From positions 1-34,578 of the forward strand of contig CAILXB010000043.1 in assembly GCA_903838025.1 (NCBI GenBank): a DNA stretch of 34,578 nucleotides. Reading direction: 5' to 3'. The notes beneath the pieces were generated by a model. That model was not told where the DNA came from and did not search any database. It worked only from the letters and a program-made list of their open reading frames with translations. Each line of letters begins with the position of its first letter. Position 1 is the first letter of the stretch. The stretch is from an uncultured Chlorobiaceae bacterium (GTDB taxonomy: Bacteria; Bacteroidota; Chlorobiia; Chlorobiales; Chlorobiaceae). Position numbers and translations under genes: made by a program. This document shows, in pieces, positions 9,975-19,427 of this stretch.

Positions 9975-10006
9975 GGCAGCTCCTTCACGGGAGTTGCCTT
10001 TTTTTT
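9975..10006 (+). terminator. Rho-independent terminator of rpsU
   Basis: GGCAGCTCC-TTCACG-GGAGTTGCC stem followed by a T run. Confidence 0.85.
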
Positions 10007-10032
10007 GTCAACACCAATCCATGTTTTGACTC

Positions 10033-11334
10033 ATGAGAGTGTTCAAAGGTGAAGTTACAGCGTTACCGCCCGACAAGTCGATCTCCCACCGAGCGGCACT
10101 TATTGGCGCATTGTCGGAAGGGACAACAGAGATTACCAACTTTTCCGCCGGATTTGATAATCAGTCAACCCTTGGTGTCCTGAAAAGTGCCGGAATCACC
10201 CTTCGTCAGGAAGAGGTGGATGGAGCCTACGGCCGCCGCATCCGAAAAGTGGTCATTGAGTCAAGGGGACTCTGGAGTTTTCAGCCCCCTTCCGATCCCT
10301 TGATGTGCAATAATTCGGGTAGCACCATGCGCATGTTTGCCGGTATTTTGGCCGCCCAGCCCTTTGCCAGTGAGTTAATTGGCGACAGTTCGCTGATGAA
10401 GCGACCGATGAAGAGAGTTGCCGACCCCTTGCGCCTGATGGGCGTTGATGTGCAACTGTCGCCATCAGGCACCGCGCCGATGCACATTAAAGGAACCAGA
10501 GAGCTGAAGCCGATCAACTACCGCTTGCCGGTTCCTTCAGCGCAGGTGAAGTCGCTCGTGGCCTTTGCCGCCCTCCATGCCGACGGCGAATCGAGAATTA
10601 TTGAGCCGCTGCTTTCTCGTGACCATACGGAAGTGATGCTTGGTCTCAAGAGTAGTGAGTGCGATGGAGAGCGGGTTATTGTGATACCGGGCCGCAAAGC
10701 TCTTGCCGCAAAGCCCTTTTTTATTCCTGCCGACCCGTCAGCCGCCTGTTTTATTCTTGCGCTTGGCCTGCTTGCCCGTGGCTCAGAAATTATCATCAGG
10801 GATGTCTGCCTCAACCCGACACGGGTAGCATTTCTCGCTCTTTTAACAGAAGCCGGGGCCGGTTTGACCATTGAAAACCAGCGGGTGATTGGTGGCGAAA
10901 CCATCGGCGATATTTTGGTAGAGAACCACACTGGGCTTGAACCTCTTGTGATCCGCGATCCGCAGCTTGTCTCCTTTCTTATTGATGAAATCCCGATGCT
11001 TGCCGTTCTTTCAGCCTTTGCCTCCGGTCAGTTTGAACTGCACAACGCCGCCGAGTTGCGAACCAAAGAGAGCGACCGTATTGATGCCCTTGTGGTCAAT
11101 CTTCAGCGTCTCGGTTTTGATTGCGAGCAGTACCCCGATGGTTTCATTGTCAAAGGGCGCAACATAACCCCGTCAGGAACGGTGGTGATTGAGAGTTTTG
11201 ATGATCACCGAATTGCCATGAGCTTCGCCATTGCCAGCAAGGCGACAGGGTGCCCTATTGATATTTCCGACGTTGACGTTGTCGGCGTCTCGTTCCCGAA
11301 CTTTTTTGAACTGATTGAAAGTCTCGAAGTTTGA
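10033..11334 (+). CDS. aroA: 3-phosphoshikimate 1-carboxyvinyltransferase (EPSP synthase)
   Basis: [72 protein letters not shown]. Confidence 0.97.
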   Translation: MRVFKGEVTALPPDKSISHRAALIGALSEGTTEITNFSAGFDNQSTLGVLKSAGITLRQEEVDGAYGRRIRKVVIESRGLWSFQPPSDPLMCNNSGSTMRMFAGILAAQPFASELIGDSSLMKRPMKRVADPLRLMGVDVQLSPSGTAPMHIKGTRELKPINYRLPVPSAQVKSLVAFAALHADGESRIIEPLLSRDHTEVMLGLKSSECDGERVIVIPGRKALAAKPFFIPADPSAACFILALGLLARGSEIIIRDVCLNPTRVAFLALLTEAGAGLTIENQRVIGGETIGDILVENHTGLEPLVIRDPQLVSFLIDEIPMLAVLSAFASGQFELHNAAELRTKESDRIDALVVNLQRLGFDCEQYPDGFIVKGRNITPSGTVVIESFDDHRIAMSFAIASKATGCPIDISDVDVVGVSFPNFFELIESLEV

Positions 11335-11346
11335 TGAGGCAAAAAG

Positions 11347-11368
11347 GAGGTCAGGAGCGCCTGACCTC
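11347..11368 (-). terminator. Terminator hairpin of the alpha/beta hydrolase, containing its last codons and stop
   Basis: GAGGTCAGG-AGCG-CCTGACCTC, followed on the minus strand by CTTTTT. Confidence 0.7.
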
Positions 11369-12145
11369 TTCAAGATGGGCAAGCAGGGCGCTGTTGAAGG
11401 CTTGAGGCTGCTCCATGTTTGCAATATGAGCGGCTCCACTGAGCAGAAGGAGCTGTGAGCCCGCAGTGAGATCATGAATGCTCTTGGCTGTTTCAGGCGT
11501 CGTGAGCTTGTCCTCCTTTCCGTTCAATACCAGTACAGGGCAGTGGATTGAAGCAAGAAGTGGTGTTGCATCACGGCGCATCATGATTGCCCGCATAGCA
11601 GCGTTGATGACGGTGGCGCTCTGCCTTCGTATCATTGCGGCGGCCTCTGCAGCAAGTTCCGGCTTGTTGATGGAGCTCTCGACGGTAAAATAGTTCGGTA
11701 TCATGCGCCTGACCGCCTCTTCGGCACCCTCAGCCTCTACTGCACTAATGAACTCCTCCCGTACGGAGCGGGCCGCTGGCGCATCGGCCTCAGCCCGCGT
11801 GTCGCACAGTACAAGCGATGCAGTTTTGCCGGGGTAGAGCCGGTAGAACTCCAATGCCTGATATCCACCCATCGACAGCCCCACAACCGTTGCATGCTCA
11901 ATGTTCAGTGACTCAAGAAGTCTGGCAAGCTCATGAGCGTAATCGGTAAAGCTCCATCCCTCTTGCTCCCCGGATTCGGCAATACCATAAGCGTTTGGCG
12001 CTACGACGGCATAGCCAGCACTGCCAAGAGCCTTCAGTTGGGGCCGCCACATCGCCGCAGAGAGTGGAAAGGCGTGCAGCAAAAGAATTGCACCGTTTTC
12101 AATGCCATTCTTGGTCAGGTTTGCGCCGAGGTATGAGAGCATCAC
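11351..12145 (-). CDS. Alpha/beta fold hydrolase
   Basis: LLLHAFPLSAAMWRPQLKALGSAGYAVVAPN; GLSMGGYQALEFY nucleophile elbow; GKEDKLTTPE and GAAHIANMEQP acid/His motifs. Confidence 0.88.
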   Translation of the reverse strand: MMLSYLGANLTKNGIENGAILLLHAFPLSAAMWRPQLKALGSAGYAVVAPNAYGIAESGEQEGWSFTDYAHELARLLESLNIEHATVVGLSMGGYQALEFYRLYPGKTASLVLCDTRAEADAPAARSVREEFISAVEAEGAEEAVRRMIPNYFTVESSINKPELAAEAAAMIRRQSATVINAAMRAIMMRRDATPLLASIHCPVLVLNGKEDKLTTPETAKSIHDLTAGSQLLLLSGAAHIANMEQPQAFNSALLAHLEEVRRS

Positions 12146-12472
12146 TCAGTTTTCCTTCTCTTTAGGGTATCCCTTGATCTCCCTGATAATGCTGTTGGCC
12201 TCATTGAGGATTTTTTTTGCCTCATCACGTGCGGTGTCGATGATTTCCTGCGAGCGCGTTTTCGCTTCGTTGTTGTAGGCGGCATCGTTTTCATTGCTTT
12301 CGTAGAGGTCGGTGGCCTTGTCGAGCGCAACTTTTATTTTGCCGGAAATAATCTGCTGGGTCTCCTTCCCTTTGTGCGGCGCAAAGAGCAACCCCATAAT
12401 AGTGCCTGCGGCTGCGCCAAGCACAGCGCCAAAGAAAAGTCCCTTGTAAAATTTGTCCTGATGTTGTTCCAT
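12146..12472 (-). CDS. YtxH-domain protein
   Basis: MEQHQDKFYKGLFFGAVLGAAAGTIMGLLFAPHKGKETQQII; the internal ATG at 12472 is preferred. Confidence 0.75.
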   Translation of the reverse strand: MEQHQDKFYKGLFFGAVLGAAAGTIMGLLFAPHKGKETQQIISGKIKVALDKATDLYESNENDAAYNNEAKTRSQEIIDTARDEAKKILNEANSIIREIKGYPKEKEN

Positions 12473-12725
12473 GTGTGTCTTTGTGTGTTGTATGCAAGAG
12501 TGTTTTGTTCTCAAGAAATATAAGATAAAGTCGCCAATGACTGTGCCATTTTTTGAATTTTTACTTTTTTGGCGAAACCAGCCGCATCGATTTTTAAGTA
12601 ACGTTTAAGGATTCCTTCATAGTCCTTAAAGAATCCCGGGCGTACCTTGATTACCATGAACAGGATGGTTCCATTGAGCCAAAGAGAGCAAAAGTTTCGC
12701 TCACATTTTAATTCCAACAAATACG

Positions 12726-12917
12726 ATGAACACAAACGGTAGATTTAAGGCAACCCCTTTTGCAATCGGGGCATTTATCCTTTCCATTATGACCGGCCTT
12801 CTCTTATTTTTACAGAGTGTGGCCGCCGTGTCACAGCCGACCCAGGTGTGGCTAAGTTCTCTCTTCGTCATCGCAGTTGTGCTGCACACCGTTATCAACT
12901 GGAAGCAGTTTTCTTGA
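12726..12917 (+). CDS. Small two-TM membrane protein (DUF4405-like)
   Basis: 63 aa, two hydrophobic segments, VLHTVINWKQF C-terminus. Confidence 0.6.
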   Translation: MNTNGRFKATPFAIGAFILSIMTGLLLFLQSVAAVSQPTQVWLSSLFVIAVVLHTVINWKQFS

Positions 12918-12922
12918 TACCG

Positions 12923-14350
12923 TTAACGAAAGAGGTCAAGATCATTGGTGAGCATACGCATGATCTCCTCGCGTGATTCCACGATGCGCTCAACCAGGTC
13001 AGGGCGGCAAAGCACCCTGAATTTTTTGGTATAGCGCTCAAAAGCGAGAATGAAATCCGACTGAAAAACCGACTCGTTCAGCTCATCAAACCGCACATAC
13101 TCCGACTCGCACTGCAGAGCATAGTGGATGTGCTCCGAGCGGGTCGGGTAGACGCGAAGCTCTTTCAAATCGGCATAATCAAAAATATCCTTCTTTGAGG
13201 GTGGATCAATCAGTACCTCATGGCCGTAGAGGCCGAGGTGGTACCGTTGGTTGAGAAAGCGGCAGATCTCCACCTCCATGGCACGGCGCATTGAGCTGTC
13301 AGTGTTATAGATAAACCACCGTTCGTCCTCTTTTGCGGAGTGTGGCAGGTAGGGTTGTACGGTTATCGCCCTTTTGTAGACCCGGCGCAGAAGAATATCA
13401 TCAAGCAGGGCTGAGAGAGGATGCCCCTTTTCCGGCATTAACTGCTTCAGTTCATGCAGCACCCGGTCATCGGCATTGCCATAAAAGAGCTCGCGCAAAG
13501 CTTCCCCGGAGAGCATCCCGTCGCCCGCAATATCCTGTAGAAGCCTGCGGAGCATTGCCGACAGCGCCCTGCTGGTATGGTGCCAGTACACATTGCGCAT
13601 CATCATGTACTTTGCAAAAAGCAGGCTCTCAAGTGGCGCAATACCCTTTTCGGTGATGGCAAACCGCTCGCGCTGCGGGTCAGGCACAAACGACTCAATC
13701 AGCCGGTCGATATCAATGCTTCCGTAGGGGATGTTGCAGTGGTGGGCGTCGCGCATCAGATAGTCCATCTTGTCAGGGTCGAGCGTGCCGCTGATTAACT
13801 TGCTGAAACAGGTTCCCGCACTGCCAGTGATGAGTGCAATGACCGCTTCCGGCTCTACCTTCCACTCTACCTGCAATATTTCGGCAATTGTGGGAACCCC
13901 GGGGTTCTCTTCATAGATAAAGTGACGGCAAAGCGCCTCGTGGTGCAAAAATACCGGCTCGTTGCCGATGCGGGGAATCTGTTCCTCGATGATATGGGCG
14001 TGGGGAAAGTGGCCGATATCGTGCAACAGGGAAGCCGAAAGCAGCACCCGGCAGTTGTGGTCGTCAAACCGGAAGCGCTCATTTTGAAGAGTGAGGGCCA
14101 GAGGATTGGTCAACATGCGCTGCAGAATCAGCTTCATCAAATGATAGACCCCGATGGAGTGCTCAAAGCGGGTATGCGTGGCTCCAGGGTAGACCTGCTG
14201 CGAGAATGAGAGTTGCCGAATTCCTTTAAGTCGAAGAAAGGAGGGGTGCGACAGAATTTTTTTCAGCGCTCCGCCGAGAGGGATATGCCCCCATACAGGA
14301 ATGCGGATAAATCCGCCGTCAGATTGAAAAAGCAGGCGTTCGGCTATCAT
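12923..14350 (-). CDS. HD-domain phosphohydrolase (dNTPase/SAMHD1-like)
   Basis: TRFEHSIGVYHLMK, SASLLHDIGHFPHAH, GTLDPDKMDYLMRDAHHCNIPYG. Confidence 0.9.
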   Translation of the reverse strand: MIAERLLFQSDGGFIRIPVWGHIPLGGALKKILSHPSFLRLKGIRQLSFSQQVYPGATHTRFEHSIGVYHLMKLILQRMLTNPLALTLQNERFRFDDHNCRVLLSASLLHDIGHFPHAHIIEEQIPRIGNEPVFLHHEALCRHFIYEENPGVPTIAEILQVEWKVEPEAVIALITGSAGTCFSKLISGTLDPDKMDYLMRDAHHCNIPYGSIDIDRLIESFVPDPQRERFAITEKGIAPLESLLFAKYMMMRNVYWHHTSRALSAMLRRLLQDIAGDGMLSGEALRELFYGNADDRVLHELKQLMPEKGHPLSALLDDILLRRVYKRAITVQPYLPHSAKEDERWFIYNTDSSMRRAMEVEICRFLNQRYHLGLYGHEVLIDPPSKKDIFDYADLKELRVYPTRSEHIHYALQCESEYVRFDELNESVFQSDFILAFERYTKKFRVLCRPDLVERIVESREEIMRMLTNDLDLFR

Positions 14351-14764
14351 GGGGGTTCAGCATTTTGAAGATGGTTCTTTCGCACAAGATACGCAAGAAA
14401 GGGGGCGTGGGCAAATGGGTTGGCTCTGTTCGTATTATCAATTTCTCTATGACGCGCAAGCGCAATACTCTATAATTAGCAAGGCTTTTTAATTAATTAT
14501 AACGTATGTGTAAATGCTTTTTGGGGCATATATAAATCTTGTATTAATCAGGCCGGTTGTAATCATTACGACGGGTTTATTTATAAAAAAATATTACTTA
14601 TCGTTTGATTTAATGATTAAAAATTGTAGAATCTAAACCGAATGCTCTTTTTTAGATATCAGAAAGCAGATGCCAAATTTTGTGGTATTTGGTATGAGTT
14701 TTTTTGGAGAGTTGAATCTTTTTTGGGGTTAATTAACATACCTGTAACAAAATAATTAATTATC

Positions 14765-15250
14765 ATGAAACTCATTATAACTCTTTTTTTTGAAAGGCGA
14801 TGGATACTGCTTCTTCTTACTGGCTTGAGTATGGTTTCAGCTCCATCACTCTCCTCTGCAATAATAGTTGGTGAACACTACCGTGGAGGTATTGTTTTTT
14901 ATGTGGATAACAGCGGTGAGCATGGTCTTGTTGCTGCCCCAAAAAATATAGTGGGTAAATCGCATGGCAGGGCACCGGGGAACTTTACCTGGTATGATGC
15001 AAAATCGGCCTGTGAGAATTTTGCAAGCGATGGTTATTGTGACTGGTTTTTGCCGAACGCCTGGCAACTGGACCAGCTCTATTTGCAGAGAAATGTTGTT
15101 GGTGGTTTAGCCGACCACTTCTACTGGAGTTCTTCACGTGATGACGGCGAAAATGGAGAGGAGGGTTGGTACCAGAATTTCTTCAGTGGAGACCAGAATC
15201 ACGAAAACAAGATACTCGATGGTCGGGTTCGGCCTGTGCGCTCTTTTTAG
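14765..15250 (+). CDS. Secreted DUF1566/Lcl C-terminal domain-like protein
   Basis: N-terminal signal-like segment; GGIVFYVDNSGEHGLVAAP, FTWYDAKSACEN, DWFLPNAWQLDQLY, YWSSS, GRVRPVRSF. Confidence 0.75.
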   Translation: MKLIITLFFERRWILLLLTGLSMVSAPSLSSAIIVGEHYRGGIVFYVDNSGEHGLVAAPKNIVGKSHGRAPGNFTWYDAKSACENFASDGYCDWFLPNAWQLDQLYLQRNVVGGLADHFYWSSSRDDGENGEEGWYQNFFSGDQNHENKILDGRVRPVRSF

Positions 15251-15282
15251 CCTTGGCGGCGTTATTTTTCTCTGTTCAATTC

Positions 15283-15326
15283 AAAAAAGCCCCTGACCTT
15301 TTTGCGAAATCAGGGGCTTTTTTTTT
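15283..15326. terminator. Bidirectional-looking Rho-independent terminator
   Basis: AAAAAAGCCCCTGA...TCAGGGGCTTTTTTTTT between convergent genes. Confidence 0.85.
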
Positions 15327-15333
15327 GGTTGTG

Positions 15334-16068
15334 TTAATATCTCTCAAGGGTAAATTTTTCGCCGAGGTAGATTTCTCTGACCACGGGGTTTGCGGCAATC
15401 TCTTCCGGGGTGCCGTGCATGAAGATGCTTCCGTCAAAGAGCAGGTAGGCGTGGTTGGTAATGGAGAGGGTTTCGTGGACGTTATGGTCGGTGATAAGCA
15501 CGCCGATGCCTCGCTGGGCAAGCCCTTCAACAATCTGCTGAATATCCTCAACGGCGATGGGGTCAACTCCGGCAAAGGGTTCGTCGAGCAGGATGAATTT
15601 TGGGTTGAGCGCCAGGGCCCTTGCTATTTCTGTTCGCCGTCGTTCACCACCGGAGAGTGCGTAGCCCATGCTTTTGGAGATGGAGGTGATGTTCAGCTCT
15701 TCGAGCATCAAGCTTGTTCTTTCTTTGCGCTCTGTTTTGGAGAGGGCGGTGAATTCAAGGACGCTCAAAATGTTTTCTTCGACCGTCATGTTTCGGAAAA
15801 CTGACGCTTCCTGGGGAAGATAGCCGATGCCGAGACGCGCACGCTTGTACATCGCCATGGCGGTGATGTTTTCCTGGTCAAGAAAAACTTCGCCCCCGTC
15901 AGGTCGTACAAGTCCTACAATCATGTAGAAGGTGGTGGTTTTTCCTGCACCGTTTGGGCCGAGAAGCCCCACAATCTCTCCCCGTTGTACCTCTATGGAG
16001 GAGCTTTTAACAACTTCGCGTTTGTTGTAGATCTTTTGTAGCTTGTTACAGCTCAGTGTTGCTTTCAT
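15334..16068 (-). CDS. lptB: LPS export ABC transporter ATP-binding protein LptB
   Basis: [80 protein letters not shown]; start at MKATLSC. Confidence 0.93.
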   Translation of the reverse strand: MKATLSCNKLQKIYNKREVVKSSSIEVQRGEIVGLLGPNGAGKTTTFYMIVGLVRPDGGEVFLDQENITAMAMYKRARLGIGYLPQEASVFRNMTVEENILSVLEFTALSKTERKERTSLMLEELNITSISKSMGYALSGGERRRTEIARALALNPKFILLDEPFAGVDPIAVEDIQQIVEGLAQRGIGVLITDHNVHETLSITNHAYLLFDGSIFMHGTPEEIAANPVVREIYLGEKFTLERY

Positions 16069-16117
16069 GCCCGTACTGAAAAGGTAGTGTTGCTCTTGGA
16101 GGGGTGGGTCGTACAAT

Positions 16118-16146
16118 AAAAAACGAGGCTCGGAGCCTCGTTTTTT
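16118..16146. terminator. Rho-independent terminator
   Basis: AAAAAACGAGGCTC-GGAGCCTCGTTTTTT hairpin. Confidence 0.88.
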
Positions 16147-16158
16147 ACTTGATACCTG

Positions 16159-16413
16159 TCAGTCTTTGAACCGCTTTTCGATATCCTTGGTCGGCTTGGC
16201 ATAACCGGATTTTTTGGGAGATGAGCCCCTCAAAGATGAAGAAGATGATCCACCATAAATAAACGGATAGGCATTCTTCAACAGGCGCTTTGTAGATTTG
16301 CCTACATTCTCCATGTAATCACCCATGACCCACCAATGACCATCAATGAAGACCTCTACGAATCTGCCGTAGGCCCGTCCCCAGTTGGTAAAAACTCCAT
16401 TTATATTAACCAT
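16159..16413 (-). CDS. Small hypothetical protein
   Basis: 84 aa ORF MVNINGVFTNWGRAYGRFVEVFIDGHWWVMGDYMENVG...; terminator directly downstream; AT-rich leader upstream. Confidence 0.55.
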   Translation of the reverse strand: MVNINGVFTNWGRAYGRFVEVFIDGHWWVMGDYMENVGKSTKRLLKNAYPFIYGGSSSSSLRGSSPKKSGYAKPTKDIEKRFKD

Positions 16414-16611
16414 GGCTGTTTGTTTTTTTAGGTTTAACTACACTCTTGGCGAAATCTAATAAATCCACTCGTGAAAAAAAAATATTTTATCTTCAGTTGA
16501 TCATCTTTATAGCAATGAAATTGCAAGCGGCTTGGCTCGATTTTTTTTGTTCAGGGCCAGTTGTTGTGTAGTGACAAGTGTTGTAACAAGATGAGAGGAA
16601 GGGTTTTTATA

Positions 16612-17163
16612 ATGGTTGAGAAATTATTGAAAAAAATGGGCAAAGTAATGTCTTACAAGGGCCTCTGGCCGACGTTGCATGAAACGGTTTTTATGACAGA
16701 GGGTGCATTCGTTATTGGTGACGTCCACATTGGCGCACATTCGAGCGTCTGGTTCAATGCGGTGGTGCGGGGTGATGTTTGCCCAATCCGTATTGGCGAA
16801 AAAACCAGTGTGCAGGATAATGCGACGCTGCATGTGACGCACGATACCGGCCCATTGAATATCGGTAACTGTGTCACCATCGGGCATGGTGCAGTGCTTC
16901 ATGCCTGTACGGTACAGGATCATGTGCTGATTGGTATGGGTGCCGTGCTGCTTGACGACTGTGTGGTCGAACCGTGGTCGATTGTTGCTGCCGGTGCGCT
17001 GGTAAGGCAGGGTTTTACGGTGCCTTCCGGGATGCTGGTTGCGGGTGTTCCTGCCAAGGTGATGCGGCCGATAACCGAGGCTGAGCGGCGCACTATTGAG
17101 GAGTCACCCGAAAACTATGTGCGCTACTCGCAGAATTACCGGGAAGAGGAAAAAAAGGGTTGA
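16612..17163 (+). CDS. Gamma carbonic anhydrase family / left-handed beta-helix hexapeptide protein
   Basis: VIGDVHIGAHSSVWFNAVVRGDVCPIRIGEKTSVQDNATLHVTHD...IGHGAVLHACTVQDHVLIGMGAVLLD; start uncertain (16612 or 16648). Confidence 0.9.
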   Translation: MVEKLLKKMGKVMSYKGLWPTLHETVFMTEGAFVIGDVHIGAHSSVWFNAVVRGDVCPIRIGEKTSVQDNATLHVTHDTGPLNIGNCVTIGHGAVLHACTVQDHVLIGMGAVLLDDCVVEPWSIVAAGALVRQGFTVPSGMLVAGVPAKVMRPITEAERRTIEESPENYVRYSQNYREEEKKG

Positions 17164-17304
17164 GAAAAGCGGTCTTCTTCCCTGATTTCGTTAAATTGGG
17201 CCAGAAGTTTTTGATTGTTTCCCGGCAGGCTTGGCGTTTTGTGTGTGGTTGCCCGGCCTCTCCTGTTTTTTTTAAACGCATCTCACGAAACTCTATTTCC
17301 TTTT

Positions 17305-18498
17305 ATGATGCAAAACGATGTTGTTGTTATTGGCGGTGGCATAAGTGGCCTCAGCCTCTCTTATTATTGTGCACAGGCCGGGATGAAAACCACGCTGCTT
17401 GAAAAAAATGAGAGTGTTGGCGGCTCTTTTGCCTCCCCTCAGTACAGTTCCAATGGAAAGAAATTCTGGATGGAGCTTGGAGCCCACACCTGTTACAGTT
17501 CCTACAGGAATCTGCTTGATATTGTTGAGGGGTGTGGTCTGAAGAGTGCCATAATTGCTCGCGCAAAGGTTCCGTTCAGCCTGTTTGTTGATGGAAAAAT
17601 CCGCTCTCTTGTTTCCCGGCTTAATATTCTGGAGCTGCTTGTTTCAGTACCGAACCTCTTTACACTCAAGAAAACCGGCCTGAGCGTCCGCTCGTATTAT
17701 TCGAAAATTGTGGGGGAGCAGAACTATCAGGAGGTTATCCGTCATTTTTTCAATGCGGTACCTTCGCAGGAAACTGATGATTTTCCGGCCGACATGATGT
17801 TTAAAAGTCGGCAGAAAAGAAAGGATGTGTTGAAGAATTATACTTTCAAGAATGGTTTGCAGAGTGTTGCTCGTGCTATCTCCGCCAAAAGCGGTTTGAA
17901 TGTTTTTACCAGTCAGGATGTTACGTCAGTGGTCTACAAGGATGGCCTCTATGAAATCAGGAGTGCTGGAGGTGGAGAATATTCGGCCAAAACCATTGTT
18001 CTGGCAACACCCTCTTCGGTTGCATCAAGGCTTTTGAAGGATGTTGAGCCCGCCCTGGCAAGTCATCTTGGCCAGCTCAAGGCGGCTGATGTTGACTCCG
18101 TCGGGGTTATTGTTCGCAAGGAAAATGTCAAGCTCAAACCGGTTGCGGCCATTATTTCGCCCGATGATGTCTTTTTTTCGGTGGTATCCCGTGATACGGT
18201 GCCTGACGACAACTATCGCGGTTTTGTGTTTCATTTTCAGCCGGGTCTGGATGAAAAGACTAAAAGAAGCCGAATTACGGAGGTGCTTGGGGTCGGGTTT
18301 TCGAAGATAGAGCATACCGAAGCAAAGCTTAATACGGTACCAACGTTGCAGCTTAATCATCATCAATGGCTTGAAAAAACCGATCAACTGCTGAAGGATA
18401 AAAAGAGAGTGCTTTTGACGGGCAACTATTTTGGAGGTATGGCTATTGAAGATTGCGTGAGCCGTTCAAAAAGTGAATTTGCTCGACTGAAAGCGTAG
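17305..18498 (+). CDS. FAD-dependent amine oxidase / protoporphyrinogen oxidase-like
   Basis: DVVVIGGGISGLSLSYYCAQAGMKTTLLEKNESVGG dinucleotide-binding motif; C-terminal LLTGNYFGGMAIEDCVSRSK. Confidence 0.85.
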   Translation: MMQNDVVVIGGGISGLSLSYYCAQAGMKTTLLEKNESVGGSFASPQYSSNGKKFWMELGAHTCYSSYRNLLDIVEGCGLKSAIIARAKVPFSLFVDGKIRSLVSRLNILELLVSVPNLFTLKKTGLSVRSYYSKIVGEQNYQEVIRHFFNAVPSQETDDFPADMMFKSRQKRKDVLKNYTFKNGLQSVARAISAKSGLNVFTSQDVTSVVYKDGLYEIRSAGGGEYSAKTIVLATPSSVASRLLKDVEPALASHLGQLKAADVDSVGVIVRKENVKLKPVAAIISPDDVFFSVVSRDTVPDDNYRGFVFHFQPGLDEKTKRSRITEVLGVGFSKIEHTEAKLNTVPTLQLNHHQWLEKTDQLLKDKKRVLLTGNYFGGMAIEDCVSRSKSEFARLKA

Positions 18499-18506
18499 GG
18501 TTCCCG

Positions 18507-18518
18507 CCCCCCCCCCCC
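18507..18518. repeat. Poly-C homopolymer (12 nt)
   Basis: GCCCCCCCCCCCCGA, with GGGGGG at 18532-18537. Confidence 0.9.
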
Positions 18519-18552
18519 GACTCTTTTGTTTGGGGGGCAGTTTCTTGTGTGT

Positions 18553-18856
18553 ATGCCTATGGAGATGAGTGTTGGTTTACAGGATTTTTTTCAGAGCGCG
18601 TACCTGTTGCCGGTGATCGTTGTTCTGGTTTTTCTTGCTTATCACTTTGGCCCTGCTTCCCTCTTCTCTGCCACTCTCCGTGGAGATGAGGGATTTGCTT
18701 GGCCATATCCTTCTTATTGCGGCTATCATTGCTCTTACATGGTTTTTGATGAGGATGTTCATGGTCTTTGAGCCGTTTATCAAGAGCAACTATCCCGGAT
18801 GGTTGCCAAAACTGACGATGGAGATGGAACCGGGAAAAACGCCTCGTGAGATATAA
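18553..18856 (+). pseudogene. Small membrane protein, apparently frameshifted
   Basis: Frame 1 MPMEMSVGLQDFFQSAYLLPVIVVLVF joins frame 2 LLITLALLPSSLPLSVEMRDLLGHILLIAAIIALTWFLMRMFMVFEPFIKSNYPGWLPKL at the TTTTT near 18629-18633. Confidence 0.6.
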
Positions 18857-18987
18857 AAAAATGTGATTTTTGCCATTTTTTCCATAGTTTTGCCCACCCA
18901 TTACGATCGTTTTCAGCCTGTTCATTGATTGGCGCCGTCGTGGTTAAAGAGGGAGTTATTTTTTTATCAGTTAAAAAGGAGGAGCGC

Positions 18988-19416
18988 ATGGCGCAGGCAA
19001 AAAAAGGGGATACCGTAAGAGTGCACTACACCGGAACGCTTGATGACGGTACAATGTTCGATACATCAGTTGATCGCGAGCCACTTGAGTTTACCATTGG
19101 TGGTGGGGAAGTCATTGTCGGATTTGATATTGCAGTTCTCGACATGGCCCCCGGAGAGAAAAGGGTTTCGGTCATTGCGGCCACAGATGCTTATGGCGTG
19201 CACAGCAAAGAGCTGGTTACCGACGTTGACCGGGAGCATTTTCCCGCCGATATGGAGCTTGAAATCGGCCAGCAGCTTCAGGTGGGATTAGCCGACGACC
19301 AGCAGGCCATTGTGATGATTGTCGACTTGAGTGATACAGCCGTCACGCTCGATGCCAATCATCCGCTTGCAGGCCAGCAGCTCACCTTTGAAATTGAGCT
19401 TGTCGAAATTCTTTGA
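18988..19416 (+). CDS. slyD: FKBP-type peptidyl-prolyl cis-trans isomerase, SlyD-like
   Basis: [67 protein letters not shown] upstream of the ATG. Confidence 0.93.
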   Translation: MAQAKKGDTVRVHYTGTLDDGTMFDTSVDREPLEFTIGGGEVIVGFDIAVLDMAPGEKRVSVIAATDAYGVHSKELVTDVDREHFPADMELEIGQQLQVGLADDQQAIVMIVDLSDTAVTLDANHPLAGQQLTFEIELVEIL

Positions 19417-19427
19417 GCTGCCGCTGT

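Noticed and set aside
12511-12735. 74-aa minus-strand ORF in intergenic region
   Set aside because: Some coding-like sequence (KVRPGFFKDYEGILKRYLKIDAAGF) but no motif and overlaps the start of the small membrane protein gene; not strong enough to call.
15166-15804. 212-aa plus-strand ORF
   Set aside because: Runs through the DUF1566 gene end, a terminator and antisense to lptB; spurious.
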